A DNA stretch of 64,000 nucleotides. Source: Physcomitrium patens (Eukaryota > Streptophyta > Bryopsida > Funariales > Funariaceae). This document shows, in pieces, positions 10,801 to 22,964 of this stretch (position 1 is its first letter; each line of letters begins with the position of its first letter). Under the pieces are notes generated by a model. The model was not told the origin of the DNA, did not search any database, and was given only the letters and a program-made list of their open reading frames with translations. Made by a program: the position numbers and the translations under genes. The DNA lies in assembly GCF_000002425.4 (NCBI RefSeq), contig NC_037272.1, forward strand, positions 12,598,174-12,662,173, written 5' to 3'.

Positions 10801-11900
10801 TAAGTTTGGTGCTACCTCTTTGTTTTCTTTATTATTTTTTTTATAAAGAATTGTGATTGAGAGAAGCATTGTTAAATTGATAATCATAGAATGGATTATA
10901 AGTTGAATTAAGATTGAATTAGTAAGCCTCGGTGTTTTGTAGTTTGATATTTGATTTCAGATAGCCTGAATACAATCAATTGTGATACTAACAGAGCCAA
11001 TTCATATAACCAGTCTTTCCCCATGCTCGAACCCATGTCTATTAGTTCAATTGTTTTGGTATACGGAAGCTTGAATACAACGAGAACAATACACACCTTT
11101 CCACATCTTCAGTTTTTGTACGCCATTTCTTTTCCTTTGTTTCCTATCTCTTGTTCCTAGTCTCCATTTCAAACCTTGAACCTCATCATCTCTTGTTTCA
11201 AGTTCTCCATCCTTGTTCCAAGAGGTGTGAGTGGAATGAGTCACTTCTGCCTTCTTATACTTTGGTTTTTCTTTCTCCTCCCATTTTCTTTCTTTTATTT
11301 TTGATGTTATTCTATTTCTCTCATTTCTTTTAGTTTCATTTTTAGTTGGAGTTGTTTTTTTGAAATATAAGCTTAACTTCTCTTTTTTTGAATTGAGTTT
11401 GAAAATTGAAAGTAAGAGCTTCAAATAAGTATTGGTCATAAATATTTTCTTGTACAACTCTTGTTTAGTAAATTTCTCATAAGAATATATATGTGTGTGT
11501 ATATGAGAGAAAAGAATGAAAAGAAATTGGTTACAAAGAAGAGTGGATTCTTTTTTGTTTTTCTCCTTATATTTTGTAATTAGAAACAAAAGATGGGTTT
11601 AGGGAATGGAGACGAGAGAGTTTGAAACTAAGGTTAGAGGCTAAGAATGAGAGATAGGAAATAGCAATAAAAGACAAAGGATGGAAATGAGGAAGGGGAA
11701 GGATGGAAGATGGAGTAAAATTAGAAACTAAGAATATGGAATAGGGGAGTAGAAATAAGGAATGAGGATGGAAGGATTGTAGATTATGGATATGAAACAA
11801 GAGACATGAAATAGATGGGAGATTAGAGAGATAAGATGGAAATAGACTAAATTAATCATGGATGGCAAAGAGGTGTGGTATTAACAAAATGAAGATGTGG
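10801..11900. other. Purine/pyrimidine-biased arms, no gene
   Basis: About 11095-11345 is strikingly pyrimidine-rich on the + strand and about 11581-11865 strikingly purine-rich. The reverse complement of the second arm resembles the first in style (CATCTCTTGTTTCA-type and TTCCATCC-type words). They look like long degenerate inverted arms around a short centre with a (TG)n/(TA)n stretch near 11490. The overlapping open frames are compositional artefacts. A similar pyrimidine-rich stretch lies at about 48860-49020. Confidence 0.4.
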
Positions 11901-11921
11901 CTTTAATAATTTCCTATTTCT

Positions 11922-11973
<52 letters not shown>

Positions 11974-12660
11974 TTATTGATATACAATATATTGATAACA
12001 ATAGATAAATAAAATCTTGTGTTATTTATATAAAATTATATCTTAGATGAAAATAAAATAGACTAAAAGGTATTATAATATAGTTGTTGCAAACTATGAA
12101 TTAGATAAATAAATATTTGTAATATATTACTTTTGTATAATTTTACAAATAAATTAGGTATAACAATCTTTGCTAATTTTTTTAAAAAAATATTATTGAT
12201 AATTGCAATGGTACCAATCTATAAATGTTATAATATAATATTAATTGTAATCAATTCAAACTACTATTTCATTAAAATAAAAATATTAATAAAATTCTAA
12301 TTTGAAGTTGAAAATAAGAATTGAATTTTATTTATTAACTTTTATAATATCATTTTACTATAAGATTCAAAAGAAGTGCATATACTTCTAAAACACATAT
12401 TTTAAGGTAATCTTATAATCCATCAAACTATAATTTTTTATACCTAAAATTAGTGTTTATAATTTTTATAATTTTATATATATATATATATTGATTTTTT
12501 TCTTATAAAATGTAACTTTCAAAATCATCATCAAAGAATTATTAATAAGTAAATATAAATTATATTACAAAATATTTAATAAAATTTAAGAAATCAAGAA
12601 TTTTAGATTATATTTAAAATTGAATAAAAATAAAATATTTTATATTTGATGATAGAAATA

Positions 12661-12714
<54 letters not shown>

Positions 12715-14639
12715 AGATATAAAATATTCAATAAATATTTTTAAATAACTATAATAAATTATATTAATATAGAAAATATTTCTTTTACTTAATTTTTACA
12801 TATTCATCAAAATCTTAATTGCAATAGAAAATTTTAAAGTATATTCTTTTTACAAAGATATTATATTTTAGTATTTTTATTTATCAAATGTATTTACAAG
12901 GTCAAGTATTGTTTTTAAATTTTTAGTAAAACTATTGATCTATTAGTAGTTGAAACAACAAAATCATCAAATATATTATTTTATATTATGTATATAGTAT
13001 TTTTATATATACAACATAGATATTTGTAATTAATATGTTTTATACTATTTACAAAGTTATACTAGAATATGAGCACCTTATTTATTATGTATATCATACT
13101 AATTGAGAATATACATTAATAATAAGATATTTTAAATATAATATATCATATTATTCATATTTATATTTAAATAGTATGTAGACTATATTTTATAATATAT
13201 ACATCTTATGAATAGGTTTTTGGCCTATTAAAGAAGTTTCTTGATAATTAATAATAAAGATTTAATGACCAAAGAAGCCATCAAGATACTAGAAGCTCAA
13301 ATGATCTTCATGAATGCTAATAAGGTCTAACCATGCAAAATATTTGTAATTCCAAAGATTAAGGTGTTTGAACAACATCATAATAATAATTTAAGTTGAA
13401 AGCCACTCCAATTTAAAGATTGGTTTATTTATGTAGATAAAAATGTTTTACAACTTTTTTATTAAAATAAACTTGATAGTTGGCTACAATAGAATACAAT
13501 TTAAGGAAGAACTACTTAATATTTTACTTTTCAATCACATTAAGCAACAAAGCACATTTGATTTTAATTTTGTATGTATATGTAAGATCATTATTATCTG
13601 TTATGGCATTAAAATGTTTAATCACTTCTATTACAAGCTTGAGAAAGAATATATTATTCAAATTTTTGATAGCTCTAAACACATCTACTTAATCATTGTC
13701 CTTCATATCTTTGAATTTATATTGCTCTCATATGTTTTTTTGAGCATCTTTGATCTTTGAGATTTTAAAGCTATCATAGGACTAAATCTTGTTGGTTGCA
13801 TATGCAATGAGCTTGGAAATACTGGCTTGTAGTACCGCAAGGTTTGTCTAACTTGCTCTTTTAGCATATTGATGGCCGCATCATTGCATTACCAAGTACA
13901 TGGTTCTTCAAACCATTGTAGCTATACCTTGTTTGTCATAAATTCCTTTTTAATTGGCTAATAAGACTCTCTACAAAAATTATCTGGTATAAATGAGATT
14001 GAGTAGGAGCAATTTTTGATTTAGAAGATCATAAAAGGCACACATATTGTTGAGCCAAGCCTACCAATTAGATAGACAACTATTGTCATACTTGTCCTTT
14101 TGGACACAACATCCAATACTTAACATTGTTACTACTTTAGAAGTTAAGATTCTTACTATTGTCCATATTAATTATAAAGTAAAAGTTATCAATATTTTCA
14201 TTTAATACTATTGATTGAATCTTTCCTACAAAGCATAATAGAATGTTAGTAAAATCAATCAATTTAAAATATATTAAAAAAAAAATCAATGATATATATT
14301 TAATAAATTCCAAATAAAGTGAGATTTCTTATTTGAAGAACATCATGTGCAAAGTATTGATCATGAGCTTACCAATTTATGCATAACTTATAATATTTTT
14401 GGCATACAAAAAATACTATATCTAGTAATAATCAATCTTCTTCACAATGGCCATTATTAATGTATTAGAAATAAAAGACAAGATATTTAATAATGTTAAT
14501 GATGTAATTTCTAAGATCCACCAATAGCCTTGGCAAGAAATTTATTCTTATTTTTTGGTATCAATTAAAATCTTCTACTAATTTTTCATACAACCATTCT
14601 ACTCATTCTACTTATTTAAATACCTCCCCATAAATAAGC

Positions 14640-14679
<40 letters not shown>

Positions 14680-14732
14680 TCTTTCAACCTATTAGTGATT
14701 GGAAGAAATCATGTTTTATAGGTTTGTAAAGA
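11901..14732. other. AT-rich intergenic DNA with (AT)n tracts
   Basis: Very AT-rich sequence with no supportable gene. Pure (AT)n runs lie at about 11924-11969, 12665-12711 and 14644-14676. The open frame of 105 codons at 13443-13760 is rich in Phe, Ile and Tyr, has no recognisable domain and is what AT-rich DNA gives by chance. Part of 13200-14600 may be decayed transposon sequence, but I cannot assign it. Confidence 0.5.
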
Positions 14733-14881
14733 TGGTGTCACGGACATATACATTTATCTCAATAATTACTTATATGATTACATAGAAATAGGTAAATATA
14801 GATTAATTTCATAAAATCTTTCAGTGTAGCTTCCTAAAAGCTTCATAGGTGCAATTTTGACTTTAGATGTTATGCTTGATA
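14733..14881 (+). repeat. 5' fragment of a family B-like LTR
   Basis: It begins TGTCACGGACATATAC and matches in order the first 150 bp of the LTRs starting at 26902, 33749, 46440 and about 62139 (for example GAAATAGGTAAATATAGATT and GCAATTTTGACTTTA). No internal element sequence follows, so it is an isolated, truncated LTR. A decayed heat-shock-like triplet (14832-14845) lies where the 46440 LTR has an intact one. Confidence 0.7.
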
Positions 14882-16000
14882 TCATGTTTTATGAGAACGA
14901 TATGGCACCAAATTGCGGTGCCATTTTATAACATCAAATATTTGATAAATTAGAAGAATTTCTTCTTTGATTTGTTAGATCATCAAAAGACATCTTGGGA
15001 ATATGATTTAGATTATCTAATTACTAGTGGATGGCTCATACAGCCATTGATGTATATTTATCCATTTTGTTGGTATTGACAACGTAGTTTGTAGAAGTTG
15101 TAAGAAAATACTCAAAAATTAAGATCTATTGTATGATTTTAATGTCAATTAAATAAACACACTAAAATGGTCTAATGAAAACCAAAAAGTTCTATAAATT
15201 TAAAGTCTTACATGCTTACCATAAAGTATTTGTTGTTTTATTATTAGATTTCAAAATTATTAGGGAGAAGAAAAAGAATATCAAATTGCAACTAATATGT
15301 AACTTCTCAAATCTAAAAATTAAAAACGTATATTATTTTGATTTTTTTGTAGAAAATATATCTGATTTCTTTTGTATAATTTTATGTTTTGATATCATTT
15401 TTTAAATTTTAAAGCATATATATATATATATATATATATGTTACCTTTTATATTTTTTGTCTTATTTTGTGAGGTTGTTTTTACTTTGATGTTACAATTA
15501 CAACTTTTTTACACATAATGATCACATATTGTACCCGCAAAAGTAAAATAAAAAAATAAAAAGTACTGTTATGCATGTTGTAGATCCTACTTAACTATCC
15601 TCTTTTTTACATTGTAATTCATTTATTTTATTTTAAACTTCATACCAACATTTTATTATATCTTGTAGAAAAATCACCACAAATGTCAGAACTGTATCAC
15701 AGATGGCATTGCAAATCACCTATATTTCTTACTATCAAACATAACCAAAGTATACAATTCATCTATTCATTCACTTGATATTTTCACATTCCACACATCA
15801 AACCAAAAGTCACAAATTTTAATTTGCACTGTTGTAATGAAAAATCAGTTTGTGTAAGGATGCCAACATCTGATCAAATTCCCTCACCCATATAATTGCC
15901 TCAAACCCCCCAAAAATTTCAAAACACGTATTACCCATTTAAATTTATACCCAAACTCATATTTGTGTACTAGTTTGGTCATTTTCTCCATTTATTTTTG
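14882..16000. other. AT-rich DNA, no gene
   Basis: No supported gene. A short perfect palindrome, ATGGCACC with a 7-nt loop and GGTGCCAT, lies near 14913-14935. An (AT)n run is at 15416-15439. From about 15650 the base composition rises toward that of the gene island to the right. Confidence 0.5.
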
Positions 16001-19000
16001 CTAAACAAAGTCTGGGAACGGTGATGAATTTTGAGCCAAAAGACGGGTCTGCAGCCTTGGGATGCAACGGGACGGGTGCAGGGTTCCAGCCCGGGCCGGC
16101 TACCCGCGATTCGAGGATTCTTCTAGAAGGTTCTTCGGACGAAGGCATTGATCTCGTTCAGCTCCTTCTAGAGTCCAATGTTGCCTTCATGTCGAAAAAA
16201 CGCACAAGTGTTGCCGTTGCTGCGCTTCGCGACGGGGAGGGTCACGTCGCGCATTGTTTGCGAACTCCGCACCAAGGCCACAGCTGATCTGTGCCAGCAT
16301 GGCGTGTTTGTTAGAATATTCTACCAAAGTGTTCTGTGGTGTGACATATCCACTGTGCTCTCACTAGATGCGACAAAATTTTGAGTGAACTCGGCTCTAC
16401 GCAATGGACAGAACATTGTGATGATCTGTGTATTCCTCGGAATGATGACGTTGTGTGGCCTTGGTATGAAAGTTTCTATTCAAGCGGAAGGGTGATTCGC
16501 GTGCACGAGCCTCGGTGGAAAATCTACGCAAATGGTCGAGTACGGAGGTAGTTTTTTTGGTCGTTGAATTTGCACGGGACATCCTTCCAACTAAGTATGG
16601 ATATATTTTGGAGATATTCAGAGTTCGGTTGTGAAATAGCTGAACGGCATTCGAACCTAGGTAGCAGTGAGATTCGGCACCCAGTGCACTTTTCTCGTCT
16701 TTGGAAATTGTTGGTGATTGACTTGGATTGCAGGTGCCTCTTGGTTTAGATGGTTCCCAGCAGAAGAGAAATGATGCGTCCAATTTTCACCTCCGGCCAA
16801 CTAGCAAACCTTGAAACAGGAGAGCTATGTTTAGAATATTTCGATAACTGCATGTGGTGTTTGTTTTTTTAGAACGAAATGTTTACTAATTTAGGCTCCT
16901 ACAGAGATAGAGCTCTCATTGGCGTAGTTTAGTAAGCCCATTGACAGTTCTGCAGGACGTGCAAGCAACGTGCAAAACGCATGCGGATAGTTCATATTTC
17001 ATCTGGAACCACAGCGAATGTGGCTTACACTTCCTAATGAACCAATCTGTGGCTCACCTGCAATGCATCGTTAGTCAAAACGAGTATAGGTTAATTACTG
17101 AAATACCGCAAGTGACCTACGGATTGTCAAAACGTTATGCCCACGAACATGACTGCCCCGTCCTCCGGCCGTAAGTTGCCAATTATGATTTCAACAAGCG
17201 CAGATTGATGCATAACACGACAAAGACGAGCCATTGTCTCACTCCAATAAGTGATTCCGCATATACTGGTGCATGTGTGATGCACCACGTGACAACTTCT
17301 GCTGTCGGAGCTAAAGGCACCAGGCGACAAACTCCGTAAGATATAATTACAGCTCATCTAGTATAGATCAACAGTTTGCACAATGACATTCAGTAATTGT
17401 TGAATATCGCACTGGTACAGCGCAACAGAGCCGAAATCTGTAACTGGCCAGCAGCCATGCCACATTACTAAACATAGCTACGTAAAAACAGAGGAGAAAC
17501 GAAGTGTGACAGACTGCCAAGCAAAATTTTACATGGGGAGGAACATCAAGAAGATTGCAAATGAAACAACATGGACACAGAAAATGAATTGAAGAAATAC
17601 TGTGTCAAGCCGGGTAAGTAAACCTCATGAACGATCCACTGCGGCACATATCGGTGAACAAACACAAAACATATCATCAAACGGGGAGGTCCTAAAACTG
17701 AAAAATAGACAGTTTTGTAACGCACAGAAACCCTTATCATCGGGTAATTACGAACTAAATGTTCCGTCAACCCTATCAGATTGCTCCTGAAAATTACCGT
17801 CACAACTCTACAAAGTTGTTGAAAAGGAATTCAGTTGTAGCGACTGTATTATTTGACATACCTCACTGAAGTGGAAAAGTTCACTTTGAGAACTCGTAGG
17901 AGGGAACAGGACGGCGCGACTATGTCGATGAGAGGAATCCACCAGCCATGTAGACTGCGACGGCTGGGTAGTTCGATGCATCGTCCATGATTTGCTCGCC
18001 GGGGAATGTGGGCTTGGCGTCTGGGAGACAATGGAAGCTCTCTGCAGTTCTGGACTCAGATTTTATGTCTTGTTCTGAATGATTCGAGTGAATGCTCATT
18101 CAGAATGGAACCTGCAGTCGTCACCCCATTGCTCGGATGTTAGAGGTGTATTGTGCTTTGATTCTGCCTCTCGTGGGACAGAAAGTGATAGGTTGCGCAT
18201 GTTCCATGAATTTTTGTACAACTTTTGTAAAGACGCTCCAGAGAGGCAATCTGCACGACGGAAAGATGTTCGGGAAGTGGAAGTACATTGCCTCCAGAGT
18301 TCGGAGAATGTTTGTTTTGAGCTTTAGGACGGCGAGTGAGTGGAGTTAATTCTGTAAGTCACAAGAATGGTGGTGTGATATTTTGCGCGCACAGGGGGAG
18401 CTCCACTGTGTTAGCAATCGAGTCGTGTAAGAAGAATGGTAGCAATTGACTTATGTTGCAGAGGTGATTGGGTAGGTTTTTATGGTGCGCGGGAAATCTG
18501 GAATTTGAGGTTGTCGAGAGGAAGATTGAAGTTCATGGTATCTTTTGGTGGAGAGGATGATCCTCGGCTACCTTAAGGTGTTTACTATTTGCGCAATGCG
18601 GATATCCTGAGACAGGCACAGTGTAGTGTTTTGGGGACATTCTCCTTTTCTCGCAAACGTTGAAGCATGGTTTACTTTGAAGGATCAATCTTAAGTCCAC
18701 CGAAAATGCTGGTGCAGTTTCCTGTAAGCAGCAGTCATGTTCGTGAAAAGCTGATTTGTGAATTCATTCCTACACTTAAGTAACGGGCTGAAGCCACTGT
18801 ACTGTGTTGGAAGTGGTTGAGAGCATGTGGACTGTCGCTGGTGGTTAGAGGCTAAATCAATTCACGTATGTATCACTAGATGAGTTTCTCTCATCAGCTG
18901 TGCGTGGATCCTCATCTCCCGGTGGTATTTGCAGTCAGCGGACAAGCGTCTGGTTTTGAAACAGAATCTACAAACATTCTATGAAGGGTGATCCCTAGTT

Positions 19001-20218
19001 CTTCCTAGATAGGTGCGTTAAGGTGGGAATTCTGGGGGCCCAATGTGGTTCCCCCAGTCGTGGCATGAGCGAAAATAAACGGTCGCTTGGAGACGGGTTG
19101 CAATGCATAGGAGATCCGTTCTTCGTTGCAGGTAATATGAACACCTTTCGTCTCATTCATGCTTCGTCTGTGAACCGATCCCTCAGTGAAGCTGATCAGC
19201 GGTGTCGAGAATTATTCTTCTCTGTGATAAGAGTCGTCTGTTTGGTGTTAGTGTTGGAACGAAACATGTGAAACTACAGAGTTCGGTTCCAAGTTTTCTG
19301 ATTTGTCGAATTTCGAAATTTTCTAGAGCTACGTTGCGTTTTAGATTGGTTGATGCCGTAATCTCACAATTTTTTTCCATTTGTATTTTGGCTTTTTAAA
19401 GAGCCTAAAGGTATTTCATGTCGAGGCTGGTCTTGGAGACCTGCCATGTAGTTCTTTGATGGGTGACTGAAATATCGTAGGCACTCGGGTCGAGTATATT
19501 ATTTCAAAATGGAAGCTATCCTGATTTTGATTACTTAACTGGAGGTCAGGATAACATCTGGCACACTGAATTTAGACAGAAAAGAAGTTGCATCCAGTGT
19601 CAATCAAGATTACGATTGGATATCTATCCAAGTGTTGCTGTGCAGTCAATGTCAAGTCAAGAGAAAGCGAACACTGTACGTAAATCTAAGTCTGTTCTGA
19701 GAACTAGCTGAAATTCTTATCATCAATTTCAGCTGAAGCGACGGGATTCTGATTGCAGGTCATGTTTTCAAGCATTCCGGGGGAAAAGATCGAGGTGGTT
19801 GCAAGAGCATCGTTGTGCACTTGGAGAATGAAATTGTTACAAAGCTGGCCTACTGGGCTTTGAAGGAGCACCCATTCTCTTTCATAATAGCATTATGAAA
19901 CTGTGAAAGAGTCTCATGAGAGGAGGTATTCAAACTGCCTCTCTATTTCCTTCCTTATATTTCGCTAGATAAGGTGTAGGACCGACAAGCCCCAAGTGGA
20001 TATTTTGGTATCAATCTCGTTCTCCTCAATCGCTTAACACAATGCTTCCTGCATCTAATACTAAAGAGGATGCTCAGCTCATCCCTGCAACACCTCTCAA
20101 TTTGACATCACTACACACGCTTCATGAGCTCACGTGTTGCCGTTGGCTAATGGGCTTCAGATATTTGTAGAGTGGAATGAAATATGCTTCAGCGGGAATC
20201 TTTGTATACGAGTAAGAC
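16001..20218. other. GC-richer region upstream of the 20219 gene
   Basis: The base composition here is clearly higher in G+C than the flanking repeats and resembles the gene downstream, but no frame exceeds about 130 codons and none shows a recognisable domain. Several pyrimidine-TGCAGGT motifs (16727, 19128, 19756) resemble intron acceptors. I read it as promoter, untranslated leader with introns, or a non-coding transcript of the neighbouring gene. The open stretch 16021-16287 is in a plausible codon context but has no homology I know. Confidence 0.4.
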
Positions 20219-22964
20219 ATGGCTGGTTGTTGGAACGATAACCGGTTACAGAAGGTTGTAAGGTCTCATCTGGACGCGACAGACATGGATCAAGTGTGGA
20301 AGATCAAGGAAAGTGAAGACAGGGGCAGATTAAGGACTCGCAAACCCGACAAAGATAATAAATCCAAAACACAAGTTGTTCCTCCTCTGAGCAGAAAATC
20401 GCATCCAAGAAACGTGACATCGTTCGAGGGTAGAAGAGTTTCTAGTGATGAGGTTAAAGCTCATGAACCCAAACTGGTTCAGTTGAATCTGAAACCAAGT
20501 TTGATGGGAGTTCATGTCTGTGACGAAGAAGATCAATTCTTTAGTAGACAGTCATCAATGACCTCTGTGATTTCGGACAAGTTCCGATCAGGAATAGCCT
20601 GCATATCTTGTGGAAGTGAAGGACAACAAGGACTTTTGGTGGATACGCATGGGAGAAAACGTGGTACATCAGTTATGGCTACATCTATATCATCTAATGC
20701 TGGCAAGGGTGACAAGGGTGGCATACCTTTGGCTGAGAACGATATTCATCTGAACGAAAATGGAACAGTGCCGTATCTCGAGAAATCGAATGTTGCCAGT
20801 AGTATGTTCTACCCCTCTCCACGGCTTCGAAGCGGTGTCAACAGTAGCATACCCAATTCTCCGCATTCTACTTTTGGCACAAGTGGGACTGATCACACAA
20901 CTGACAAAAAATTTAAGCACCGATTAGGGAAGTCAAGGTTACAAAAATCCAGCGATACGGGTGTAGAGACGACACAAAACAACTCCCAAGACAATGGAAA
21001 AATTCAAAGCAATAATGGTTCTGCAGCGAAGATGAATAGACGCTCTTCAATGAGCGCTGCTGATCCTAAAGTTATTTGTCCGGCAGCACCAACGTTTTCA
21101 GAGAGATTATTTGGATACGAATTCTCAAGAGACCGTTCGCAGAGACTATACCAGCCCGACACCAAGTGTACATCCACTCAGATAGGAGCTAACGAATGGC
21201 AACATAGTCTTCACCCAGGTCGGTGCTCTATTTCGATACATGCGATGTCTGATTATGACGATACCGACGAGGATGATATCATTATTGAGGATGACGTTAT
21301 CTTCCAAATCCCCAACGACCTTGCCTTACATTGTTCCCAAGAACACCATGCTGATCCTGCTACTGGAGGAGCAAAACGAAAACCATCGGTTGAGCGTTGG
21401 TCATCAAACAGGAAGTCATTCAACTTGGATTTGGAGCAAATACCAGCCAACACTTTGTCCATAAACGTCAATGGAAGCAGACATCACCGATCCACTGAAC
21501 CAGGAAAATCTGTAAAATCTAGAGCCAAACTTGATGTGTCACAACGGGACATCTCCCTGAGCAGCTTGAATTCTAGCGTTGATGGAGGATCCAGGCGGTT
21601 GAAGATAGGAGCGCTTGACTCATTCGCATCTGAACGCCGTAGATGGTTGGATTTTGAGTCGGAATTAAACGATTTCGTGTTAAATTCTGGGCGTTTGAAG
21701 ATGGATATTACACATGAGCCAGACCTCGACGAGCCCGACTTGGAACAAGTGAAAAACGAGCTCAACAAATTTCAGGATGATCGAGCGAAAATGGACGAAG
21801 CAGCGTTTCCATTCAATTCTCCGGTCGCTTCTTCCTTTGTTTTCGGAAATGACGGCGTCAAATGCCCTGAGGATGCGCATCAACAGCATCTCACAATTAG
21901 TATTTCATTGATTCCTAGAATCCTTGTCTCAGAAATGGAGCTGGACAACGAAGACTTTGAGCATAGCGATGCGTATCATGATCCCGATGATATTGATGCT
22001 GATGATGGATCTATATCAGATACAAATTCGTCACTCACAACGTTCTCATTAGAAGCAGATAGCAATGGAGGCTTAATTGATCCGCATCCCCAATGGGTTT
22101 CCAACCGAAGCTTCAAATATGTGACGGATGTAGTTGATCACAATAGTAGGTATTTGGACATAGAATGTCAATCGGGGAGGTTTAGCGTTGATTTACGACG
22201 AGACAAGAGGTTAGACAAGGCAGATCATGTGTCCAGGCCAGCTATGAAGCTAAGAATGTTGAAGACTCAGAAGACATCGTCAAGACGATCCCTTTTGTCA
22301 CCTTGCTTGGTATGTCTCTCTTGTTGGCATCAACGCCCTCAAGATCCTTAACCATGTGCCGTTTCGAGTTTCTCTGTGTCCAAATTTCGGAGTCGGGTTT
22401 CAAATTCCTTCCCAATTTCATGGTTGATATTTGTTTTCAAATTTCCTCGTCTTTCGCCTCAGTTGTAATGTACAGTCCCCTCTGTATTAGTTTGTATTGA
22501 AGCTGAAATGGTTTCATCTCAATTCCACAGTTTCCCTGAGCTGCATCACATGTATAATGTATGTGGACTTTAAGTCCTTTTCAGTCGCTTCATAAGTATC
22601 GTCAGTTCTCTATCTTTACACATCCTTCTTTATGTTCATGATGGTGATGCACTGCACAATTCACAGTTTCCATGTGCGATTCTGTGGGGTTTGAGCACAT
22701 TGCTGAGGGAAAGTGTGTTGGATGTATATATGGCAGCCTTTTTTGCATAGACAAAGATATATATCTAGGTTACAACAGCGACCATTAGCAGCATCAAGAA
22801 GACTCTCATTCACTGCCCGGCTTGGTCCAATTGAGGACGCGGTACCGAAGCTGCAAGCTGGCGACGGCTTCACTGCTCGGCTTGGCCAGCCTGCCGAAAC
22901 AGCCTCTAAGTTAAAAGCAATTAACAGCTTCACCGCTCGACTCGGACCCCGACAAAGTTGTTGA
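20219..22964 (+). CDS. Unrecognised plant protein, Ser-rich and acidic, probable two-exon gene
   Basis: Exon 1 runs from ATG 20219 to 22309 (697 codons, phase 0) and ends at a good donor, TTG|GTATGT. Exon 2 probably starts after GGCAG at 22737, keeps the frame and ends at TGA 22962-22964, giving about 772 residues. The start is favoured because TAA lies two codons upstream in frame. The protein looks largely disordered. It has a Lys/Arg-rich N-terminus, many Ser-rich patches, an acidic run DYDDTDEDDIIIEDD (about residues 345-359), a block around RRRWLDFESELNDFVLNSGR, and acidic tracts near residues 575-610. There is no signal peptide or membrane span. Exon 2 carries three FTARLG motifs. I do not recognise the family and give no function. 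The long open frame, in-frame splice and synonymous repeat variation argue for a real gene. Without the splice, exon 1 would read on 13 more codons to a stop at 22351. Confidence 0.65.
22310..22736 (+). other. Probable intron (427 bp) of the 20219 gene
   Basis: It starts GTATGTCTCT and ends TATATATGGCAG, joining two phase-0 exons. The polypyrimidine tract before this acceptor is weak. A competing AG at 22750, after CCTTTTTTGCAT, has a better tract but would put a stop in frame from this donor. Confidence 0.45.
22809..22946 (+). repeat. 60-nt coding repeat encoding FTARLG, three copies
   Basis: TTC begins at 22809, 22869 and 22929, exactly 60 nt apart. The six codons for FTARLG differ among copies only at third positions (ACT/ACC, GCC/GCT, CGG/CGA, CTT/CTC, GGT/GGC/GGA). 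Lys-Leu and Ala positions downstream are partly conserved between the first two units. Confidence 0.85.

Noticed and set aside
11047..11589. Minus-strand frame of 180 codons
   Set aside because: It lies in the strand-biased arm and is Lys/Glu/Arg-rich only because of the purine bias.
13443..13760. Open frame of 105 codons in AT-rich DNA
   Set aside because: Composition (Phe, Ile, Tyr, Lys) is what AT-rich non-coding DNA gives; a second overlapping frame is also open.
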